A DNA stretch of 64,000 bases from Ensifer oleiphilus (GCF_013371465.1 NZ_JABWDU010000006.1:248001-312000); one strand, 5' to 3'. Shown: positions 26,028-35,134, counted from the stretch's first letter. Made by a program: numbers and translations. The notes: generated from the sequence alone by a model not told the origin.

Positions 26028-26387
26028 ATGAACGACTTCAACGAAATCGCCGAAGCCTATATCGCCGCCTGGAACGCGGAGGCCGGCAGCCGCAACGAGC
26101 TGATCGAAAAGGCCTTTACTGCCGATGTCGCCTATCGCGACCCGATCATGCAGGGTGACGGGCACGAGGGCATCGGCGGCCTGATCGCCGGCGTGAAGGG
26201 CCAGTTCCCCGGCTTCGTCTTCACGCTCAAGGGCACGCCCGACGGGTTTGCCGACACGATCCGCTTTTCCTGGGCGCTCGGCCCCGAAGGCGTCGATTCC
26301 GTCATCGAAGGCACCGACATCGGCCTGATCGAAAACGGCCGGCTGAAGCAGGTGACCGGCTTCATCGACAAGGTACCGGCGCAGTAA
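26028..26387 (+). CDS. NTF2-like / SnoaL-like small protein
   Basis: 119 residues, cone-shaped NTF2-like fold: [73 protein letters not shown]. Such proteins bind small hydrophobic ligands or act as isomerases or hydrolases. The gene is on the opposite strand, inserted between xylA and xylB, with a start divergent from xylA (137 bp). The function is unknown; a link to xylose use is only positional. Confidence 0.8.
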   Translation: MNDFNEIAEAYIAAWNAEAGSRNELIEKAFTADVAYRDPIMQGDGHEGIGGLIAGVKGQFPGFVFTLKGTPDGFADTIRFSWALGPEGVDSVIEGTDIGLIENGRLKQVTGFIDKVPAQ

Positions 26388-26410
26388 AGCCGGTTGATCG
26401 ACAGGCGTGG

Positions 26411-26443
26411 AAGGGCGCGAGGCGGTCACGTCGTCGCGCCCTT
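26411..26443 (+). terminator. Hairpin between convergent NTF2-like gene and xylB
   Basis: Perfect 10-bp stem AAGGGCGCGA / TCGCGCCCTT with a 13-base loop, reaching 18 bp into the xylB 3' end. No T-run beyond TT. Confidence 0.4.
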
Positions 26444-27880
26444 GATGGCAGGATAAAGGCGCCGATAGCGCTGGTAGGCTTCCTCGTAGGCGGGCACCAG
26501 GCCGGCCTCGGGCGCGATTGTTTCCGCAGTTTTCGGCGCGTAGCAAGTCGCAACAGGGTCGGCACCGGTCGCTGCGATCAGACCGAGGCGCGCGGCACCG
26601 AAGGCGGCACCGAAATCGCCGTCAGCGGGCAGGTCGACCGGCAGATCGAGTGCCGTGGCGATCGACTTCAGCCAGTAGCGTGAGCGCGAGCCGCCGCCGA
26701 TTGCGGTCACCCGCGACAGCGTCGTACCCGCCGCGCGCAAGGCCTCGAGGCTGTCGCGGATGGCAAAGGAAACGCCTTCCATCACCGCCTGCGTCAGCAC
26801 CACGCGGCTGCTTTCATGGCCGAGCCCGGCAAAGGCGCCGCGGATGGCCGCATCGTTGTGCGGCGTGCGCTCGCCGGAAAGATAGGGAAGGAAGGTCACG
26901 CCGCCGGGCGCCTTCAGCGTCTCGCCAAGCTCGGTGCTGAGATCGGCGGCGCTGCGGCCAGCGATCCCCGAATACCAGTTGAGCGCATCGGTCGCCGACA
27001 GGATGACACCCATCTGATGCCAGGTGTTCGGCAGCGCGTGGCAGAAGGCATGAACGGCGCTTGCGGGATTGGGCAGGTAGCTGGCATTGGCGGCAAACAG
27101 CACGCCCGACGTGCCGAGCGAAACGAAGGCGTGGCCCTCACCCACAGTCCCCATGCCGCAGGCGGAAGCGGCATTATCACCGGCACCGCCGGCGACCACG
27201 ACATCGCCCGAAATTCCCCAGCCTGCGGCGAGTTCGGACCGCAAAGTTCCGGCCGCATCCGTACCTTCGACGAGGGCCGGCATCTGCCGTTCCTCCATGC
27301 CCGTGGCGGAAAGCAGGCTTTCCGACCAGCGGCGGTTGGCCGTATCGAGCCAGGCGGTGCCGGCCGAATCCGACATTTCCGAGATATGCTCGCCGGTCAG
27401 CCACAGGCGCAGATAGTCCTTCGGCAACAGCACCCGGCGCACCCTGGCGAAAATCTCGGGCTCGTTGTCACGCACCCAGACGAGTTTCGGCGCAGTGAAC
27501 CCGGGAAAGACGATGTTGCCGGTGACGGCGCGGAATTGCGGATCGGCGTCGAGTGCGGCCGCCTCGCGAAAACTGCGAGTGTCGTTCCAGAGGATGCAGG
27601 GGCGCAACACCTTGTCGTCGGCATCCAGCAGCGTTGCGCCGTGCATCTGCCCGGACAGGCCGATGCCACGCACCGCCGCAAGGGCTGCCGGATGCGCCGC
27701 CTTCAGGCCGGCAATTGCCTGCTCGGTGGCGCGCACCCACTCGGCCGGATCCTGCTCCGACCAGCCCGGATGCGGTCGGGAGACGTCGAGCGCGCCGGAA
27801 GCCGAGCCGATAATGCGCTGACTGTCGTCGATCAGCATCGCCTTGACGCCCGACGTGCCGAGATCCAGTCCGAGATACAT
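26426..27880 (-). CDS. xylB: Xylulokinase
   Basis: 484 residues. The ATG at 27880 (MYLGLDLGTSGVKAMLIDDS) has GGAGG five bases upstream, better than the further ATG at 27901. FGGY-kinase signatures: the phosphate-1 loop LDLGTSGVK, GIGLSGQMHGATLLDADDKV, ILWNDTRSFREA, AGGAGDNAASACGMG and YLSGERTPHND in the C-terminal domain. It phosphorylates D-xylulose to xylulose-5-phosphate, following xylA. It is co-directional with the LacI-type regulator 75 bp upstream. Confidence 0.94.
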   Translation of the reverse strand: MYLGLDLGTSGVKAMLIDDSQRIIGSASGALDVSRPHPGWSEQDPAEWVRATEQAIAGLKAAHPAALAAVRGIGLSGQMHGATLLDADDKVLRPCILWNDTRSFREAAALDADPQFRAVTGNIVFPGFTAPKLVWVRDNEPEIFARVRRVLLPKDYLRLWLTGEHISEMSDSAGTAWLDTANRRWSESLLSATGMEERQMPALVEGTDAAGTLRSELAAGWGISGDVVVAGGAGDNAASACGMGTVGEGHAFVSLGTSGVLFAANASYLPNPASAVHAFCHALPNTWHQMGVILSATDALNWYSGIAGRSAADLSTELGETLKAPGGVTFLPYLSGERTPHNDAAIRGAFAGLGHESSRVVLTQAVMEGVSFAIRDSLEALRAAGTTLSRVTAIGGGSRSRYWLKSIATALDLPVDLPADGDFGAAFGAARLGLIAATGADPVATCYAPKTAETIAPEAGLVPAYEEAYQRYRRLYPAIKGATT

Positions 27881-27934
27881 GTAGGCCTCCATTGAGAACA
27901 ACCTCAGGAAAAGCGCACAGCGATTTTCCGTCGG

Positions 27935-27949
27935 GAATTGTGTAAATTC
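27935..27949. promoter_or_regulatory. Possible xylB operator
   Basis: GAATT-gtgta-AATTC is a perfect 5-5-5 inverted repeat 55 bp upstream of xylB. The shared TTTAC-like core with the stronger repeat at 29024-29047 suggests recognition by the neighbouring LacI-type protein; unproved. Confidence 0.35.
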
Positions 27950-27955
27950 AAAGCA

Positions 27956-28993
27956 TTACGCCGGTTCGACCGGCAGGTTGTCTTTCAGGAAGATGTCGAT
28001 GCGGATGCGCTCCTGCGCCTCGATCATCGACAGCCCGTCGGCGCGCGCCTTCAGCACGCGAATGGCGCTCCTCACCTCATGACCCGCATCCTGGTTGAGC
28101 AGCGCATCGATGGTGCCCGAGACCAGTGCGGCACGGCTGTAGGGCGTCAGTTCGTGCGCAATCGCGCAGATCTCGGACTGCCGCCCGGCCTTTTCGAGCG
28201 CCGCGATCAGGCCGCGGTTGCCAGCGCCGAGGCTGTAGATGCCGGCGAGATCCGCGTGCGCAGCCAGCAGATCCCGTACCAGTGTCTCGACCTCGGTCGG
28301 ATCGTCGTGCCCCTCGACCACGGGCAGCAGATGGCGTCTGGCGACCCCTTCGCCAACAGCGGCGCTGAAGCCTTCGAGACGATCGCGATGGTCTCTGACC
28401 AGCATCGAGCCGGCAACGATGGCGACCGGACCTTCACGACTGCCGAGAAAGCGGCGCATCAGGCTGCCTGCCGTGCGCCCGGCTGCAATGTTGTCGACAC
28501 CGGCAAAATGGTCGCGCTCCGACCCGGTCAGATCGGAGACGAGCGTAACGACGGCAATGCCGTCTTCGCGAAGCCGCCCGACGGCTGCCACCACTTCCGG
28601 CGCTTCAACAGCAACGACGGCAACGCCGGCCGGCCCGCGGCGGCGCGCTTCGTCGAGAGCATCGGCCAGTGCCGCCGCATCGAAGGCTGGAACGGAGAGG
28701 ATGGTAATCTCGGTGCGCTCGACGGCGGAACGGGCTCTTGCGAATTCAATCTCTGCCTCAAGACCGCGCATGAAGGCGTTCTCGCCTTCAGGCAGGATGA
28801 AGATCAGCGGATAGCTGCGGCTCTTGGCAAGGTTGGCCGCCGCCACGTCCCTGACATAACCGAGCGTCGCGATGGCGCGCTCGACCTTGTCGCGCGTGAT
28901 CGACCTGACCCCCGGGCGATTGTTCAAAACCCGGTCGACGGTCGCAAGGCTGACGCCTGCTTCTGCAGCAATATCGTGAACTGTAGGGCGCAT
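27956..28993 (-). CDS. LacI-family transcriptional regulator, probable xylose regulator
   Basis: 345 residues. Two adjacent ATGs occur; the second (28993) sits five bases after GGAGG. The N-terminal LacI helix-turn-helix is clear: MRPTVHDIAAEAGVSLATVD, RVLNNRPGVRSITRDKVERA with the hinge helix (residues ~1-60). The C-terminal periplasmic-binding domain has GPVAIVAGSMLVRDHRDRLE and SLGAGNRGLIAALEKAG and a ligand pocket for a sugar or polyol. As it is followed by xylB it probably represses xylB/xylA and itself; the sugar ligand is not proven. Confidence 0.88.
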   Translation of the reverse strand: MRPTVHDIAAEAGVSLATVDRVLNNRPGVRSITRDKVERAIATLGYVRDVAAANLAKSRSYPLIFILPEGENAFMRGLEAEIEFARARSAVERTEITILSVPAFDAAALADALDEARRRGPAGVAVVAVEAPEVVAAVGRLREDGIAVVTLVSDLTGSERDHFAGVDNIAAGRTAGSLMRRFLGSREGPVAIVAGSMLVRDHRDRLEGFSAAVGEGVARRHLLPVVEGHDDPTEVETLVRDLLAAHADLAGIYSLGAGNRGLIAALEKAGRQSEICAIAHELTPYSRAALVSGTIDALLNQDAGHEVRSAIRVLKARADGLSMIEAQERIRIDIFLKDNLPVEPA

Positions 28994-29023
28994 CATTTCC
29001 TCCCGCAAACTGCCTTAGAGGAA

Positions 29024-29047
29024 TTTTTGATGTACGTAAATCAAAAA
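29024..29047. promoter_or_regulatory. Operator-like inverted repeat upstream of the LacI-type gene
   Basis: TTTTTGAT-GTACGTAA-ATCAAAAA is a perfect 8-8-8 inverted repeat 31-54 bp upstream of the regulator start. This is the size and place of a LacI-family autoregulatory operator. Confidence 0.55.
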
Positions 29048-29081
29048 TGCGAGCGAGACCGCCGAACGCTGTTTTCGCTGG

Positions 29082-30197
29082 CTAAAACCGCTTGCTGAAC
29101 GCCTGGGTGAAAGCAACCTCGCCGTGACCTTTTCCGGCTTCGCCAAGCGCCACGTCCATGAAACCGTCGGTCACGCGCACAAGCGCGAAACCACCCATAT
29201 AGGCCGCCTTCGGCTTGAACAGGTCCAGGCCCCCGCGGCGATAGATCATCGCGGTTTCGTGCTGATGGCCGTGAAAGAGACCGATGACGTTGTAGTTCTT
29301 CATCGCGTCGGCGAGCGCCTGCCGCTCGGCAGGACTCCACCAATGCGGCGGACCATCCCCCTGATCGTCGAAGGTTCTGGCGGAGGCATCCCAGACTTCG
29401 GTCGAAAAAGCGTCCCAGCCGTAATGCTGGAACAGGATCACTGGCCGGCCGTCGGCCGCATAGGTCGTCAGATCCTGCTTCAGCCACGGCAGCGCGTCGA
29501 CCGCGCCCTTGCTGACATCGCCGCCGAAGCGCTGGAGCTGGACGAGATGCAGCCCGCCCCAGTCCCAGGAGTAGCAGTCCGACAGTGGATCGTAATTGGT
29601 CACCGGCACCGGCGGCCTGTAGAACACCGTCTGGCGATGGTTGAGTTCGACATAGTCCCGCAGTTCGCGGCGATACCAGTCCACATGCGGAGGCGGCCCG
29701 TCCTGGTCGAGGTCATGATTGCCGAGACCCACATAGACGGGGAAGTGGACCCGGTCGGCACCCGGCCCTTCCTGATAGCGACTGGAAAACTGCTGCAACT
29801 GCCGCCCCTCGCGCGGCTGGCGCACCTGCCCGCCGCCGTCATCGGTCAGGTCGCCGCCCAGCACCAGGCCAAGCGGATGGCCGATCCGACGGCCGGCGCT
29901 GCCGAGCCCGCTCGCCTCACCGGCAACGCTTTCGGGCCACCGCATCGCCGGCAGGCCATTGAGCGCCGCCAAGTGACGTAAAAGGTTCTCGTCGGTCTTG
30001 CCCTCCGCCGCACAGTTCGGCGCAAGGCCTTCGGTCGAGACGAGGCACGCATGGATGTCATTGGAAAACAGGAAGGTGGCATCGATGGGCGGGCGCCCGG
30101 CTGCCCGTGTCGGGCTTGCCAGCAATGCCGCACCCATGCCGGCCGCACCGGCAAGGAAGGAACGCCGGGAGATGGCGAAGCGCCTGGATGGCTGCAT
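29082..30197 (-). CDS. Tat-exported calcineurin-like metallophosphoesterase
   Basis: 371 residues. Tat signal SRRSFLAGAAGMG at residues 10-22, cleaved after about SPTRAAG. The metal site is complete: FSNDIHAC (D-x-H), LVLGGDLTDDGGG (G-D-x-x-D), VGLGNHDLDQDG (G-N-H-D), LFQHYGWD and IGLFHGHQHETAM (G-H-x-H). It is a periplasmic phosphomonoesterase or phosphodiesterase, perhaps for phosphate or phospholipid scavenging. No Pho-box was confirmed. It stands alone between the LacI-type gene and the efflux operon. Confidence 0.88.
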   Translation of the reverse strand: MQPSRRFAISRRSFLAGAAGMGAALLASPTRAAGRPPIDATFLFSNDIHACLVSTEGLAPNCAAEGKTDENLLRHLAALNGLPAMRWPESVAGEASGLGSAGRRIGHPLGLVLGGDLTDDGGGQVRQPREGRQLQQFSSRYQEGPGADRVHFPVYVGLGNHDLDQDGPPPHVDWYRRELRDYVELNHRQTVFYRPPVPVTNYDPLSDCYSWDWGGLHLVQLQRFGGDVSKGAVDALPWLKQDLTTYAADGRPVILFQHYGWDAFSTEVWDASARTFDDQGDGPPHWWSPAERQALADAMKNYNVIGLFHGHQHETAMIYRRGGLDLFKPKAAYMGGFALVRVTDGFMDVALGEAGKGHGEVAFTQAFSKRF

Positions 30198-30329
30198 GAA
30201 TGACCCCGTTTCCGCCCGACCGACGGCATCGGATCGACGATCACGGGCCGGCCGGAGATTGTTTTCCGGCCGGATTGTGCAGCAACGCGACGATCGCGTA
30301 AACCGTGCGGATGGGCTTGGTTGCCGGGC

Positions 30330-31919
30330 CTAGTGACCGCCGCCGCTTGGGCCAACGCCTTCCGGTTTCTTGATCATCATCACACCCAGGATCAGCGACA
30401 GGAAGAGCACCGTCAGGATGACGAAGACGTCGCTGAACGACAGGATCATCGCCTGCTTCTGTGCCATCGCTGCCAACTGCTTGATGGCGATCGTCGCACC
30501 GTCGAGGCCATGGGCGTCGAACTTGGCCGTCATGTTGTTGAACTGCTCCATCGCTTCCGGGTTGCCCCACTGGATATGCTCGGAGAGCCGGGCATAGTGC
30601 AGGTCCTGGCGCTGGGTCAGGATGGTGTTGATCACCGCAAGGCCGACCGCGCCGCCGAGGTTGCGCGTCAGGTTGAAGAGGCCGGATGCGCCGCGCATGC
30701 GCGCCGGCGGCATGGTGCCGAGCGCGATGTTGTTGATCGGCACCATGCACAGCATCAGCCCGACGCCACGCAGGATCTGCGGGATGAACAGCTCGTAGAA
30801 GTCCCAATCGGCCGTCAGGTGCGCCATGATCCAGGTGCCGCTGGCAAAGCTGGCAAAGCCGATGGTCATCAGCACGCGCGGATCGAGCTTGCCCGACAGG
30901 ATGCCCGCAACCGGCGCGGTCAGGAACATGGCCAGGCCCGAGACGAACATCGTCTCGCCGATCATCAAGGAATCGTAGCCGCGGATGCGCCCGAGATAGA
31001 GTGGGTAGAGATAGGTGAGGCCATAGAGCCCGATGCCCATGACGAAGGAGAACATCGAACCGAAGGCAAAGTTGCGGTTGGAGAATGCCCGGAGGTCGAC
31101 CACCGGGAATTCCACCTTGAACGCCCTGTAGAAGAAGATCACCGCGGCGATGACGGTGGCAACGGCGCCCATGACGATGTGATCGTCATTGAACCAGTCG
31201 TTGGCGTTGCCCTCTTCCAGAACATATTCGAGCGACCCGAGGAAGACCGCCATCGAGGCGAGCCCCCACCAGTCGAACTTCTTGAAGAGGCTGAGCTCCG
31301 GCTTGTCGAAATCGATGAAGGTCCAGGTCAGCGTTGCGACGATGATGCCGGGTATGACATTGACGAGGAACAGCCAGTGCCAGGAAAAGGCGTGGCTGAG
31401 GTAGCCGCCGACGGTCGGGCCGATGGTCGGCGCGAGCGTGGCGATCAGGCCGATGATCGGCGAAACGATGTTGCGCTTCGACGGCGGGAAGATGGTGAAG
31501 GCGGCCGCAAAGACCGACGGGATCATGCCGCCGCCGATAAAGCCCTGGATCGCCCGGTAGACGATCATCTGGTCGATGTTGGTGGCGGTCGCGGCGAGCG
31601 CGCTTGCCGCGGTGAAGCCCGCAGCCGACACGGAAAACAGGACGCGGGTCGACACGATCCGCGCGAGCGTGCCCGACAGCGGGATCATGATGACTTCGGC
31701 GATGAGATAGGATGTCTGCACCCAGCCGATTTCGTCCGAGCCGGCCGAGAGGCCCGCCTGGATCTCTGCAAGCGAGGCCGAAACGATCTGGATGTCCAGG
31801 ATCGCCATGAACATGCCGACGACCATGGCGAAGAAGGCGATCAGCCTTCTCGGATCCATATGTTCCTCGACCTTCGGTGCGGCTACCGCCACCGAGCCTG
31901 CTGTTGCCGTTGCGGCCAT
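30330..31919 (-). CDS. emrB: EmrB-type drug efflux transporter (MFS DHA2, 14 helices)
   Basis: About 529 residues; I take the ATG at 31919, eight bases after GGAG, over the GTG at 31928. DHA2 signatures: FFAMVVGMFMAILDIQIVSA with the conserved D-I-Q in helix 1, VQTSYLIAEVIMIPLSGTLA, and RAIQGFIGGGMIPSVFAAAF (motif C-like). Fourteen hydrophobic helices are visible. It acts as the inner-membrane proton-driven pump of a tripartite efflux system with the membrane-fusion protein encoded 70 bp upstream, and an outer-membrane TolC from elsewhere. Confidence 0.9.
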   Translation of the reverse strand: MAATATAGSVAVAAPKVEEHMDPRRLIAFFAMVVGMFMAILDIQIVSASLAEIQAGLSAGSDEIGWVQTSYLIAEVIMIPLSGTLARIVSTRVLFSVSAAGFTAASALAATATNIDQMIVYRAIQGFIGGGMIPSVFAAAFTIFPPSKRNIVSPIIGLIATLAPTIGPTVGGYLSHAFSWHWLFLVNVIPGIIVATLTWTFIDFDKPELSLFKKFDWWGLASMAVFLGSLEYVLEEGNANDWFNDDHIVMGAVATVIAAVIFFYRAFKVEFPVVDLRAFSNRNFAFGSMFSFVMGIGLYGLTYLYPLYLGRIRGYDSLMIGETMFVSGLAMFLTAPVAGILSGKLDPRVLMTIGFASFASGTWIMAHLTADWDFYELFIPQILRGVGLMLCMVPINNIALGTMPPARMRGASGLFNLTRNLGGAVGLAVINTILTQRQDLHYARLSEHIQWGNPEAMEQFNNMTAKFDAHGLDGATIAIKQLAAMAQKQAMILSFSDVFVILTVLFLSLILGVMMIKKPEGVGPSGGGH

Positions 31920-31988
31920 CTGAGCCACTCCCTGCGTGTAAAGGCGCGGCGGCGCGTTCCATCGAACACGCCGGCGCGTCAGGCCCGA

Positions 31989-33206
31989 TTACTTCGTGGC
32001 GGCGACGTTGGTCTCAGCGGGCGCTGTGCGCGTGTCGACATCGACGACGACGCTCAAGCCCGCCCGCAGATGGCGCTGCGCCAGCACATCGGCCGGCAGC
32101 GTGATGCGCACCGGCACGCGCTGGATTACCTTGGTGAAGTTGCCAGTGGCGTTTTCGGCCGGCAGCAGCGAGAACACAGAGCCGGACGCCGGCGAGATCG
32201 AGGCAACCGTGCCTTCGATCGCGTGCTCGTCATAGGCGTCGATATGGACCTTGACCTTCGAGCCGGGGACCAGATGCGCGATCTGCGTCTCCTTGAAGTT
32301 GGCGTCGATATAGAGCTGGTCGACGGGCACGAGAGCGGCCAGACGCTGACCGGCCGAGACGAGATCGCCGACCTGGACGGCGACGTTGCCGATGACGCCG
32401 TCATATGGCGCCTTCAAGACGGTAAAACCGAGGTCGCGATTGGCCTTGTCGCGGGCAAGCTCCAGCGAGCGGATCTGGCTTTCCGCTTCGGCGCGCTGCG
32501 CCTGCAGCACGGTGATGTTGGCGTTTGCGGTCGCGATGTTGGCATCGGCGCCGGCAAGGTTGGCCCGGGCCTGGTCCAGCGCAACGTCGGCATTGTCGCG
32601 GGAAGCAACGGTGCCGACGTCCTTGGACTGGAGGTCGCTTGCGCGCTTTTGCGCAAGTTCGGCGCCGCGCACCGTTGCTTCGAGAGCGTTTTTCTGGGCT
32701 TGCGCCTGGGCAAGGCTCGCCTTTGCCCCGGCGATCTGCGCGTCGAAGCGGCTGAGCGCCAGCTTCTGCGTCGCGATCTGGGCCTCGGTCTGCTCGGCGG
32801 CGATGCGGTAGTCGCCGTCATCGAGCGTGACCAGTGGGTCTCCGGCCTTCACCTGCTGGTTGGCGACGACGTCGACCTTGGCGACATAGCCCGAAACCTT
32901 CGGGGAGATCGTGGCGATGTCGCCCTCGATATAGGCGTCGTCGGTCGAAACCATGAAGCGGCCATTGGTCCACCAGTCATAGCCATACCAGCCGCCTGCG
33001 GCCAAAGCGGCGAGGCCGAGAACGGGCAAGATCGGGCTGCGCTTCTTCTTTTTCGAAGCAGCTTCGACAGCGGGCTCCTGCGTGACCGCAGGCGCCTCGG
33101 CAGTCGCCCCCTTGGCTTCGGGCACGGCCTCATGGGTCTGCGGAACTTCAAAATCCTCGCCAACAGGGCGAACGCGAGCGGCGCTGGACGTTTTGGATGC
33201 GGACAT
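31989..33206 (-). CDS. emrA: EmrA-type membrane-fusion protein (HlyD family)
   Basis: 405 residues. A cytoplasmic ~50-residue charged N-terminus ends with KKKKRSPI, then one helix (LPVLGLAALAAGGWYGYDWW, about 58-77). The biotinyl-lipoyl region begins MVSTDDAYIEGDIATISPKV, followed by a coiled coil of about 110 residues (IATQKLALSRFDAQI, LQAQRAEAESQIRSLELARD), the second lipoyl half (LGFTVLKAPYDGVIGNVAVQ) and the beta-barrel (YIDANFKETQIAHLVPGSKV). It links EmrB to an outer-membrane channel. First gene of the operon, divergent from the TetR gene. Confidence 0.92.
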   Translation of the reverse strand: MSASKTSSAARVRPVGEDFEVPQTHEAVPEAKGATAEAPAVTQEPAVEAASKKKKRSPILPVLGLAALAAGGWYGYDWWTNGRFMVSTDDAYIEGDIATISPKVSGYVAKVDVVANQQVKAGDPLVTLDDGDYRIAAEQTEAQIATQKLALSRFDAQIAGAKASLAQAQAQKNALEATVRGAELAQKRASDLQSKDVGTVASRDNADVALDQARANLAGADANIATANANITVLQAQRAEAESQIRSLELARDKANRDLGFTVLKAPYDGVIGNVAVQVGDLVSAGQRLAALVPVDQLYIDANFKETQIAHLVPGSKVKVHIDAYDEHAIEGTVASISPASGSVFSLLPAENATGNFTKVIQRVPVRITLPADVLAQRHLRAGLSVVVDVDTRTAPAETNVAATK

Positions 33207-33241
33207 GGGTACCGGCCTGGTTAATGAGAGGTAACTGAACT

Positions 33242-33320
33242 GAACCGTTCGGTTCGATCGAAACTTGACTTAATCGCTTTGACGTCGCATATCAAGAGGG
33301 AATCGAACCACGCGGTTCGA
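33242..33320. promoter_or_regulatory. Two TetR-operator candidates between emrA and the regulator gene
   Basis: Site 1: GAACCG-TT-CGGTTC at 33242-33255, 36 bp before the emrA start. Site 2: TCGAACC-ACGC-GGTTCGA at 33303-33320, touching the first ATG of the regulator frame. Both share the half-site GAACC/GGTTC and are about 61 bp apart, so one repressor could silence both divergent promoters. CTTGACTTAATCG at 33266-33278 is a plausible -35 region. Confidence 0.6.
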
Positions 33321-34072
33321 TGGACGAAATTTTAATGCGAACAGGACGGGCACAGACGGCGATCATGGAACCAGCAAAGACCGGACAGAACGAGACCATC
33401 CAGGCTGCCAACGGCATGGACGAGCAGCTTTGTCCCGGCGGCGGGCGCCATGCGGCGGGCGAAGACCCTGCCAAGCGCCAGCAGATACTCGAGGGCGCGC
33501 GGCGGGTCTTCATGAGCCAGGGCTTCGATGCCGCCAGCATGAACGACATCACCCGCGAGGCCGGCGTCTCGAAGGGGACGCTCTACGTCTATTTCGAGAA
33601 CAAGGAAGATCTGTTCAAGGCGCTGATCATCCAGGGCAAGACCCGGGTGGTGCAGACTGCCAAGCATGCGCTCAACGATCATGACGATGTCGAGGAATCG
33701 CTTTTTGATTTCGGCGTGACGCTGACGACCAGCATGACGGCGGAAGAGACGATAAGGTCCATGCGCATGGTGATCGGCGTCATCGACCGCATGCCGCATC
33801 TGGCCGAACGCTTCTTCAGCGAGGCGCCGGAAAACGGCTACACGGTGCTGAAGGCCTATCTCGATCGCCAGGTTCCGGCCGGCACGCTGGACATCGAGAA
33901 TACTGAGATGGCCGCCAGGCAGTTCATCGAAATGGCGCAGGCAGGGCTGTTCAAGCATCGGCTGTTCGGCGGCATGTGTTCGGCACCGCCCCGCGAGCAG
34001 ATCGAGGGCACGGTTACCGCCGCCGTCAGGGTCTTCATGGCCGCATACGGACCGAAGACGAACGCGGGCTGA
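33320..34072 (+). CDS. TetR-family repressor of the efflux operon
   Basis: Up to 250 residues. The HTH starts about residue 49: DPAKRQQILEGARRVFMSQG, FDAASMNDITREAGVSKGTL, YVYFENKEDLFKALI, which is the classical TetR pattern. The C-terminal ligand domain (about 105-250) is helical and unspecific. Start uncertain: ATGs exist at 33320, 33335, 33365 and 33416, and none has a strong ribosome site; the conserved region begins ~45 residues in, so a start near 33365-33416 is possible. It is divergent from emrAB and very likely its repressor, relieved by a drug or plant compound. Confidence 0.85.
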   Translation: MDEILMRTGRAQTAIMEPAKTGQNETIQAANGMDEQLCPGGGRHAAGEDPAKRQQILEGARRVFMSQGFDAASMNDITREAGVSKGTLYVYFENKEDLFKALIIQGKTRVVQTAKHALNDHDDVEESLFDFGVTLTTSMTAEETIRSMRMVIGVIDRMPHLAERFFSEAPENGYTVLKAYLDRQVPAGTLDIENTEMAARQFIEMAQAGLFKHRLFGGMCSAPPREQIEGTVTAAVRVFMAAYGPKTNAG

Positions 34073-34180
34073 GCAAGCCCGACGGCGCACCCCATTCTCG
34101 CGCCCTCAATCCAGCAATTGCGATCAAGCGCGCCTTGCGGCAAGACCCTATGAGCATGGGTGTCTGCCACGGGAGTGAAC

Positions 34181-35020
34181 ATGAGTGCCATTGGAAGGGC
34201 GATCTGGTTCATCGAGAGCCATTTTGCAAGGGACATATCGCTGGAGGAGATCGCAGAGGCCGCCGGCCTTTCGCGCTTTCACCTGTCGCGCGTCTTCGGA
34301 CTGGCGACGGGTTACTCCATCAGCGCCTATATCCGCGCACGCCGCCTGAGCGGTGCTGCGCAAACCCTTGCCGACGGCGCCTCCAGCATTCTCGCGGTGG
34401 CCCTCGAAGCGGGCTACGGTTCGCACGAGGCCTTCACCCGTGCCTTTCGCGAGCAGTTCGGCTTGACGCCGGAGACCGTGCGCAAGCAAGGGCACCTCAG
34501 CAACATCGCACTGACGGAGCCGATCAGAATGGACGACACCCGCCTCCTCAAACTGGACCCGCCCCGCTTCGAAGACAGCCCGGCCTTGCTTTTGGCCGGC
34601 CTTGGCGAAACCTATGCCTATGGCCGCGCAGAAGGCATCCCCTCGCTGTGGCAGCGCTTCAACGCCCATTTCGGCAACATCCCCGCACAGAAGGGCAATG
34701 TCGCCTATGGCGTCTGCAGCCAGAGCAACAGTGAAGCAGGTACATTTCACTATATGGCCGCAGCGGAGATCGAAGACGCCGGCACCCTGCCCGCAGGCTT
34801 TTCGACGATCAGGCTGCCTAAGCAGCGTTACGCCGTGTTCCTGCACCGCGGCCATATCTCGTCGATCGCGACGACCGCGCAGCATATCTTCGGCACCTTT
34901 CTGCCGGAGGCCGGTCTTCAGCATGGCGAAACACCCGACCTGATCGAGCGTTACGACGAGCGCTTCGACCCGCATTCGGGCATGGGCGTGGTGGAAATGT
35001 GGATTCCGCTGAAACCGTAA
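34181..35020 (+). CDS. AraC-family regulator with GyrI-like C-terminal domain
   Basis: 279 residues; ATG at 34181 five bases after GGGAG. The N-terminal two-helix-turn-helix AraC domain is at residues 8-105 (FARDISLEEIAEAAGLSRFH, LSRVFGLATGYSISAYIRAR, AGYGSHEAFTRAFREQFGLT, with PETVRKQ at its end). A GyrI-like small-molecule-binding domain follows at about 125-279 (YGVCSQSNSEAGTFHYMAAA, GFSTIRLPKQRYAVFLHRGH). It belongs to the MarA/Rob-like group, so drug or stress response is plausible. Domain order (HTH first) is the same as Rob. It may work with the neighbouring efflux operon; unproved. Confidence 0.87.
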   Translation: MSAIGRAIWFIESHFARDISLEEIAEAAGLSRFHLSRVFGLATGYSISAYIRARRLSGAAQTLADGASSILAVALEAGYGSHEAFTRAFREQFGLTPETVRKQGHLSNIALTEPIRMDDTRLLKLDPPRFEDSPALLLAGLGETYAYGRAEGIPSLWQRFNAHFGNIPAQKGNVAYGVCSQSNSEAGTFHYMAAAEIEDAGTLPAGFSTIRLPKQRYAVFLHRGHISSIATTAQHIFGTFLPEAGLQHGETPDLIERYDERFDPHSGMGVVEMWIPLKP

Positions 35021-35027
35021 ACGGTAA

Positions 35028-35055
35028 AGCGCCGCCGCAAATGGCCGGCGGCGCT
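35028..35055. terminator. GC-rich hairpin after the AraC-type gene
   Basis: Perfect 10-bp stem AGCGCCGCCG / CGGCGGCGCT with an 8-base loop, 8 bp past the stop; no T-run on the plus strand. Confidence 0.5.
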
Positions 35056-35134
35056 TGTCACTTTCGCAATGTTGCTTAAATACTGCCGCGATTCTTGCGC
35101 GACGACGCGCCACCGAGACAAGGAAAGATCGCTG

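Noticed and set aside
30321-33224. 967-codon plus-strand open frame
   Set aside because: It is antisense to emrAB, which have clear families, start sites and codon use; the long antisense frame is a high-GC artefact.
33240-33260. tRNA-like GGTTCGA segment
   Set aside because: It belongs to a palindromic operator; no cloverleaf can be drawn.
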